64,000 bases of DNA from Xiphophorus maculatus (Eukaryota; Chordata; Actinopteri; Cyprinodontiformes; Poeciliidae): contig NC_036450.1 of assembly GCF_002775205.1 (NCBI RefSeq), positions 9,590,979 to 9,654,978 on the forward strand. Direction: 5' to 3'. This document shows positions 57,632 to 64,000 of this stretch, piece after piece. The position numbers and the translations under genes are program-made. The notes beneath the pieces are model-generated. The model worked only from the letters and a program-made list of their open reading frames with translations, was not told where the DNA came from and did no database searches. Each line of letters starts with the position of its first letter. Position 1 is the stretch's first letter.

Positions 57632-60355
57632 GTGAGTTTGATACTTTCTGAGCGTTGACTTTAAAGCTACTTCTCCTGAACATGCATGTCTTTAGCAGAG
57701 TGAATATTTAGGACTATGTTGTTCATCTTACAAAGGATAGATCTCTTTAAGACAAGCTTGCATTTATTCTTTATATAATGTACACAGACCTTTAAGAAAT
57801 TGAAAAAAGCCTTAAAAGTGTAACTGAGCTGAATGTGTTTTGCTAATTAAACCACCAGGATAGAGGGAGATCTCTTTAATTGGCTTCTTGAGTAGATGAG
57901 GAAAAAGGTGAAATTGACAGGGGAGTATAAAACCACAGCTGAATTGAAAGCTCAAAACAATAAAACTGTGTAACTTTGCTTTTGCCTTCCTGTTATCTGC
58001 TGAGAGTTGATCTCTCAACCTAAATGAATCTCACACATTTAGTAAAAAGTACAATTTCTTTTTTTAATTTGCGTCTTTCATCCACATGTTCCATCTAAGT
58101 CATTTTTAAACAGCTCACTGATACAGAAAGCAGATAAGCTTAAGATTTCCTCCCTCAGTAACAACTTTCTCTCATGTGCATTTTTGTTATAGCCAACAAA
58201 GCTGTACCTTGTACCCAAAGTACCTGGTAGCACCAATAAATGAGTCATTCACTGATGTGAACAAAATATATATTTTTTCCTTTCTCTTGAGCTCCTTATT
58301 CAAAAAGCCTTCAAAACAAATAATCGACTGATTCTGTTCACCAGATGATTTGTCTGTGCATCACTATTTATTTATACACCCGAATGTGTTGTCAAGCATG
58401 CTGAAACAGTATTGACAATTAAGTACAAAGCACTGAACACATCAGCTTCATTAGTTTTATATTAATTCAATTGATGTATTTTTTCATCATAATTAATAAG
58501 CATACAGTGTGTTATATTCTTATTCATTAAAACACATATGTAATTGCAGGTCTTTCTCATTTCACTTAATTGTAGAGATTATATATTGTGCCTGTTGAAA
58601 TGTAACTATTAAATCAATCTCTTGCTCATATTGAAAAAAACAAAACAAAACAATAGTTAAGTCTGAAAACTGATGCAGATCAGATGAGAGTATAGACAGA
58701 CAGATCCAACAGAGGCTGTTTTTCGTATTATTAAAGTGGTAGAAGGTGTGCTGTTAATAATCAGTTGTACAAACATTCAACAACTTGCTCCCTTATGTTC
58801 TTTAGTATTAAGTAAAAATTGATCCTAACAACTCCAGTCAGAACCACAGAAAAGCAGCCTTGTTCCTCAGATGGCTACACTTAAGTACCCTTGACTACCT
58901 GTCTGTCTGTTACTCTGTGCCCTTGTGACCTTCTCAGGCTTTATAAACATATTTCAGTGGTAGCCATCACTATGAAATCATGTTCCATATTACTGAGGAG
59001 TTTCTGCTGTGATGGTCATGAGTTAAGGAGTTACTGCTGGCCATTTAGCACAACACCTAAAAGCTTCAAATAGCATTATTTTAAAGTAGATCTTACTGGA
59101 CCCTCAACAGTGCAGTATAATCCTTCAGAGATAAAATCAGAAATAGAGATCTTGTTGTAATTTTGCACAGCTTTTTGAATGGATGTAATTTCTTCCATGG
59201 GGAAAAAGTTTATGATCCAAATAGTCTTAGATGAAACGTTGGAAACATCCTCACTGGCCTTTATCTAACAAGCTTTTTTAGATGAGGAATGTACAAAAAA
59301 ATTCAAATGTCTTTTGTATTTTTTTTAACCAATTTTCTTCAAAGGGTTTGTGTGTTTTGTTGCGTTGACACATGAGACTGGCTATTAGAAGTATAACTCG
59401 GGTTAATGGAGATTGCCAGCAGAAAAAAAAGAACATACCTTGCATCATCATTGCTTTGCTTCAATAAGGCATACAAAGCTCCTCAGGCTCAACAATAAAT
59501 TTCACTACCACATAACAAGCCTCTGTCCTAACGCTGCATAAAAATACGGCACAGCTTGAAACTTCACAATATTCACACTCAGTTTCCATCTTATTACCAG
59601 CAGCTCAGCAGACACATTCACCCTGCTGTCTCTATATTCCAGTAAACCTCTATCTCCCTCTTTCATATTATAGTTGAAAGGGCCAGTTCCATTAAAAGCC
59701 TTTTGGTTTAACTCAACTGTAAAACGTCTGTGCAGAGAGTGATGAGTGACAGACATGCTTGGTGAAAAGGTATTGCCCCATCGTCATTCTTGACTGAAAC
59801 AAAACGTTTTATCAGGCTGCAAAGAAAGAGAGGGAAGCCCCATTTCTACATTTTTATAGCCTCTGATATGTTTTTACTGGCTAAAAATGAAAAATGAAAA
59901 TATTTGACACTCTTAAAAACACATGGGTGCGTTAAGGATATATCTAGAATTATATCATGCCTAGTTACATAGCTGGGTTATGATGTGCAATTAAAAACAA
60001 AATTGGGGCCACTATTGAACCATAATTTGTTATTTTTTGCAAAACATCAACAAAAATCTGCATAGTTGGTTAGATAATCACTTCATAGCTGAGTTAGATT
60101 TCCACACTTGGTAATTCCTTTCCATTTTCCTGTAGGGTTCTGAAATAAAGTTCTGACAAAGTTTTAGACAAGCTGGCCCTGTAGTTATGTTTCATTTTTA
60201 TATTTTCATGTACAGCACCCACTTAAAGTGAGCTTAAGATATGGAAAGTAAAGGGCATATATCACAATTTTTGCAGTTGTCTTCAGGCTTATTTCAAAAA
60301 GCATGACAGAAAGGCAGCTGTGAACACAACTTTTGTACTCGCATTACGTCTGGGA

Positions 60356-60676
60356 CAGGGGATTTCAAAGTGTGGGAGAGCTAGCCTTCCCTTCAGAAAG
60401 CAAATAAACAACTGAAAATCTTAACCATAAATAATCATGGTCATACTTCCTACTTTTTTATTTTCCTTGGCCCAGACTCTGTCTCCTTACTTACCATACC
60501 TTTAGGTAGTTAAAATCTATCCATTTTGTTTTTGGCATTGTCATGGTGAAGTTGGCTAAATGTTCGCAGTTACTTTTGGTGCTTAATTTTTTTCCCCTCA
60601 TGTTGTGCTCCTCCTGAAGTGCTCTGGCGCCCCTTATGGGGTTAGGGGATGACACCCCACACTTTGAAAAGCCTTG
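60356..60676. mobile_element. Older hAT MITE related to 28632-28947
   Basis: Left end CAGGGGATTTCAAAGTGTGGG and the complement of the right end CAAGGCTTTTCAAAGTGTGGG agree at 18 of 21 positions. Subterminal GGCGCCCCTTATGGGG resembles that of the 28632 copy. The body is 321 bp. Flanking 8-mers GTCTGGGA and GTTTAAAA differ by four transitions, so the target duplication is doubtful or decayed. Confidence 0.6.
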
Positions 60677-63067
60677 GTTTAAAACATGTAGTTTTGCACT
60701 ATTATATAAAATTGCAGACACTAAAGACAAAATAGTGAAAGCAATGTAAGCTACTAAGACAACAATTTCTATGGCAATGTATCTGTTGAAGAGCAGAAAG
60801 TGAGAATTAATCTCATCTGAGCCCAGTAGCTTGGAGAAATCAGCACCTCATTAGGCATTTAAAATTTCTCAGTTGTGAGCCCAGTGTGCTTGTATTTCAT
60901 CATCGTGATTAAAGGACGTCTGTGACAAAAACTCAGCTTTCAGATTAAATGTTGCAATTTCTGCTCTTGTTCTGACTATCGTTGTTACTCTGATATGCCT
61001 ATGTGTCAGCACTCCAATTACTCTAAACAATTACACCACAAAAAAAGCCTATTTTATTTTCTCAAACTATGACAAACAGTGTTTGTCAGAGTGTCACTTT
61101 TCTACACAAAGCCCATTCCTTGTTTAGGTAAAGCTGCACTACAGTAGTCAAAATGTTATTCTGAACAGACCATCTGTCACCACACTTGCACTCTGTAATT
61201 CTTTCTACAGTTAGTCTCCCAATGGTAAAACGTCATTAGCAGCTAATTCTGTCTAGAGATTGATAGAAAAGAAGGAAAAATACTCAGACAGTATGTGTAC
61301 ATCAAATATGAAAGAATAAAAACTGATTCTTTGCTTAAGTTAATTATTGTTGGGTAAACATACGTGAGGGGTAATTTATTTTTCAATCATGCAATCTCTA
61401 TACATCAACATACCTTTTGCAACAGCTTAAAAATAAAAACCACATACAAAGCAATACTTTCTGGCCTAAGAAACCTTTTCCTCACAAACAATACTCATAG
61501 AAGCCTCAGGGCTGCTAATTCCCTGCTCCAATTATCTACCCCTGTTGTAGAATTAACTGTCGGAGTCTTGAGTTGGTCCTCTTCCTCCTTATTCAAAAAT
61601 TTATCATTTTATAATCTGGAATCTTAGAAGCTATTTTTTGTGGGCTTGGCAAAATCTCTTGTTTTCACTTCTTGACCTCCACGAAGCTCACCGATGTTTC
61701 TTATGTAAATGATCTTAGCTTCAAAACCACTCATTACATCCTTTTATTCTGGATGTTGAGTAACTGTTGGGACGTTCCTTCAATATATTCAAATATGAAA
61801 CATCTTCTTTGTCAAGAAAACAGTTCATTTTATGATGCCCGTGTAAGATTTCTCAATGGCACTGCGACACACTTTGTCATCATCTATATATAGAAGTGCA
61901 GGTATGGCTCTATGGGCATGATTCAAAATGTTCAATTTCAAAAACTGAGCTTTATAAATGACTTGCATTCACTAAAATCCTATGATTTCTTTCTGTTAAT
62001 TTCAGATTTTTCAGGCAGATGTACAAGGTGCAAAGCAATTCTCTTCCTTCATCAGTTGGCAACATAATATTTTTCAGGTTTTATCACTATTAATGTTAAT
62101 CGTTTTGAGTCAGTTAAAAATATTGTATATTACATTCTATCAAAGGGACATGCAGGACAGAGTTTAGAAGCCTAATTTATTTTTTTCTTTCATAAAAACT
62201 GACTTAACTCATCACTGATCTTAGATGAACATTTCATTGTTTTGGATCATCACTGTCCTAACTTAGAGTAAAAATGGCCCAAAATATTTAGATTTAGAGG
62301 TGAATTTTTAATCATGTCTTCAACTACATAATTTCATTGGTTTAAAAGTGAGCGGTATTGCCTTTCGAAGTGATTTGTTAATTTAGGCGTTTGCTTGTCA
62401 ATACAAATTAAGCCCATTTAGCTCATTATTACCAAAGCACAAAGATTTTTACTTTCTTTAGTCAGTTCTCTAATCTGGCTAAGCATGACTGCTCTTATTA
62501 TTGGATAGTGCCCTCTGTCTTTTGAAGAGTGGGCTCAGCCTCGCCCATTACACTAAGTGAGCTTTTCCAGGACAACAATGGCTGCATGAAGGCCTGCTTT
62601 CTCTGTCACTGCTGTTGGAAACCCACGGGACATTCCACACCTCAGTGGCGCAGACCTGCTAATGAAAGTGTTGTTTCTTTCCTCCCATCACTGGGTGTAA
62701 TGGTGCATGGAAATGTGATGAATGCAAGTCTCAGTGTAAGTTTGTGAGAGCAAAGAAGGAATGTTTGAAGCCCATTTAGTTCATTCATTACTGGGAGAAC
62801 AAGGAGAGCTGAGATACCGACTGAGATCAGTAGATGAGGCATTAAAGGAGAAAGGCTTTTCTCCCCCTCCATTAAAGGTATGATGATGTTACCTCTGTTT
62901 GACAACCTTGAAACCCCTGTACTTTTTTTTTACTTAAACTGACAGACAACAGGGCTTTTACTCTGCTTGGTCAAACAATGCAAGGTTTGATGAAACTCAA
63001 ACAAAGCCACATTTACAGCATGCCATTCTGAAAGAATGCAAAGTATCTGTTTTTAATTAAACAACTA

Positions 63068-63480
63068 CAGGGGCATCTCAAGAAATTAGAATATTATGGA
63101 AAAAGTTCAGGATTTTTTATTGCTCATGTCAGAAAGAGAAATGTTCCACATAGATTATGGGCGTCCAACTGTCCTCAAGTTCTAGATGCGTCTCTGCTCT
63201 AGCTGACTCAAATGGTGCAGTTACCTCCTCAGCATGTCAAAGTTGTGTAGAGGTCTGCTAATTAAAAATAATTAGATACAGGTGTGTTGAACCAGTGACC
63301 ACCGCTTTCACGGATACATCATGCAGAGAGTGAAATATTTCAAGCCTTTATTTCTTGAGATTTTGATGAATGTAGCTTGTAAATAATGAAAACCCAAATT
63401 TTAGTGTCTGTTCAAATTGTCAATTTTCATTCTATATAAACCATGTTCATCAAAATTACATAAGATAAATGGTTGAAATA
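63068..63480. repeat. Composite repeat: one teleost repeat interrupted by another
   Basis: The outer repeat starts CAGGGGCATCTCAAGAAATT (63069) and continues from about 63300 (GGATACATCATGCAGAGAGT, TGAAATATTTCAAGCC). Between them (about 63160-63300) lies a copy of the repeat seen at 9090-9298 in inverse orientation (TCTAGATGCGTCTCTGCTCT, AGTTACCTCCTCAGCATGTC, ATACAGGTGTGTTGAACC). The outer repeat is related to 23612-23760. Confidence 0.5.
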
Positions 63481-63900
63481 TTTCACAACATGTATAACAA
63501 ATTTATATACGTTTTATTTTGTGAAATGAGTGATGAAAATGCTGAATGATTACGATTCAATTTTTTTTTTAGATGTGCCTGGCATGTTGTGTGCTGGTAT
63601 TGCACCTAAATGCAGCACACTGAGACATTTAGTAGATGTTAAAGTTTTAATAAATAATGAAAAAAACAAAAATTCCACCCCCCCAAAAAAAACACAGAAA
63701 AGGCAGGGAGACTGAGCAGAATAATAACAGGAACCAGGAATAACAGGGAAGAAACATGACTAGACATGATTAAACAGGTGGAACCAGCAGTGAAAAACTG
63801 AAAATGAGTTGTATTTATACTGGGGAGGTTGATTACTGAACAAAGACCAGATGGCTGATTAGAAATGAATTGCAGGTGTGATGGGAGAGAACAGAAGGTA

Positions 63901-63932
63901 GGGGGAGGAGAGGGAGAGAGAGAGAGAGGGAG
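63901..63932. repeat. GA-rich microsatellite
   Basis: An imperfect GGGAGA/GAGA run of about 32 bases is visible directly. Confidence 0.85.
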
Positions 63933-64000
63933 ATACCAAAGGAACATGTTTACATGGACCAATTAGAGTGGCTTGCTTACAAGATGAAAATAGTGACTTT

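Larger units (their letters stand above)
57632..64000 (+). other. trabd2a intron 2 (continues past the window)
   Basis: The donor GTGAGT follows exon 2, and no further TIKI1 exon (expected next: a VIFALNQTLLQQES-like segment) is found by eye up to 64000, so the intron exceeds 6.3 kb. It holds a hAT copy (60356-60676), a composite repeat (63068-63480), an LTR- or transposon-like stretch at about 63700-63890 and a GA-rich microsatellite at 63901-63932. Open frames of 60-107 codons have no support. Confidence 0.6.

Noticed and set aside
63639-63962. 107-codon minus-strand frame
   Set aside because: It reads through a repeat-like segment and the GA microsatellite and has no domain.

Overview
This is a vertebrate nuclear genomic window, almost certainly from a teleost fish. 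The genes have small GT-AG exons, long AT-rich introns and intergenic DNA, and many interspersed repeats of types common in teleosts: RTE/Rex3-like LINE, HE1/V-SINE-like SINEs, hAT MITEs and decayed Tc1/mariner copies. There are no operons, CRISPR arrays or prokaryotic signals. I assembled every gene model by hand from splice sites, reading frame and remembered family sequences. The species cannot be named from the sequence alone.

Layout. (1) 1198-4827, minus strand: arpc3, complete, 7 coding exons, 178 aa. (2) 5348-8058, minus strand: gpn3, complete, 8 coding exons, 285 aa, closely upstream of arpc3. (3) About 8460-12631, plus strand: rnf170, complete, 6 coding exons plus a probable 5' leader exon, 268 aa, head to head with gpn3 across a short shared promoter region. 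(4) 16196-31912, plus strand: hook3, complete, 23 constitutive coding exons, 718 aa, with a long 3' untranslated region to about 36.8 kb. (5) About 36.8-54.7 kb: a gene-poor, repeat-rich stretch holding a 5'-truncated LINE, a TA-flanked non-LTR fragment, three decayed Tc1-like copies, a possible LTR and a SINE nested inside another SINE. (6) 55431 to beyond the right edge, plus strand: the first two coding exons of trabd2a (TIKI1).

The genes do not form one pathway: actin nucleation (ARPC3), RNA polymerase assembly GTPase (GPN3), ER ubiquitin ligase for IP3 receptors (RNF170), dynein adaptor (HOOK3) and Wnt-inactivating membrane protease (TRABD2A). As I recall the human map they lie on three chromosomes, so the neighbourhood is rearranged relative to mammals.

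I did not find a wholly new biological system. The observations most worth a second look concern transcript structure: a 171-nt rnf170 intron open in frame between the two halves of the RING finger; a 63-nt candidate cassette exon in hook3 that would add exactly three coiled-coil heptads; a candidate 9-nt microexon and alternative last exon giving hook3 a different C-terminus; upstream ORFs before rnf170, hook3 and trabd2a; and several long, nearly perfect palindromes.
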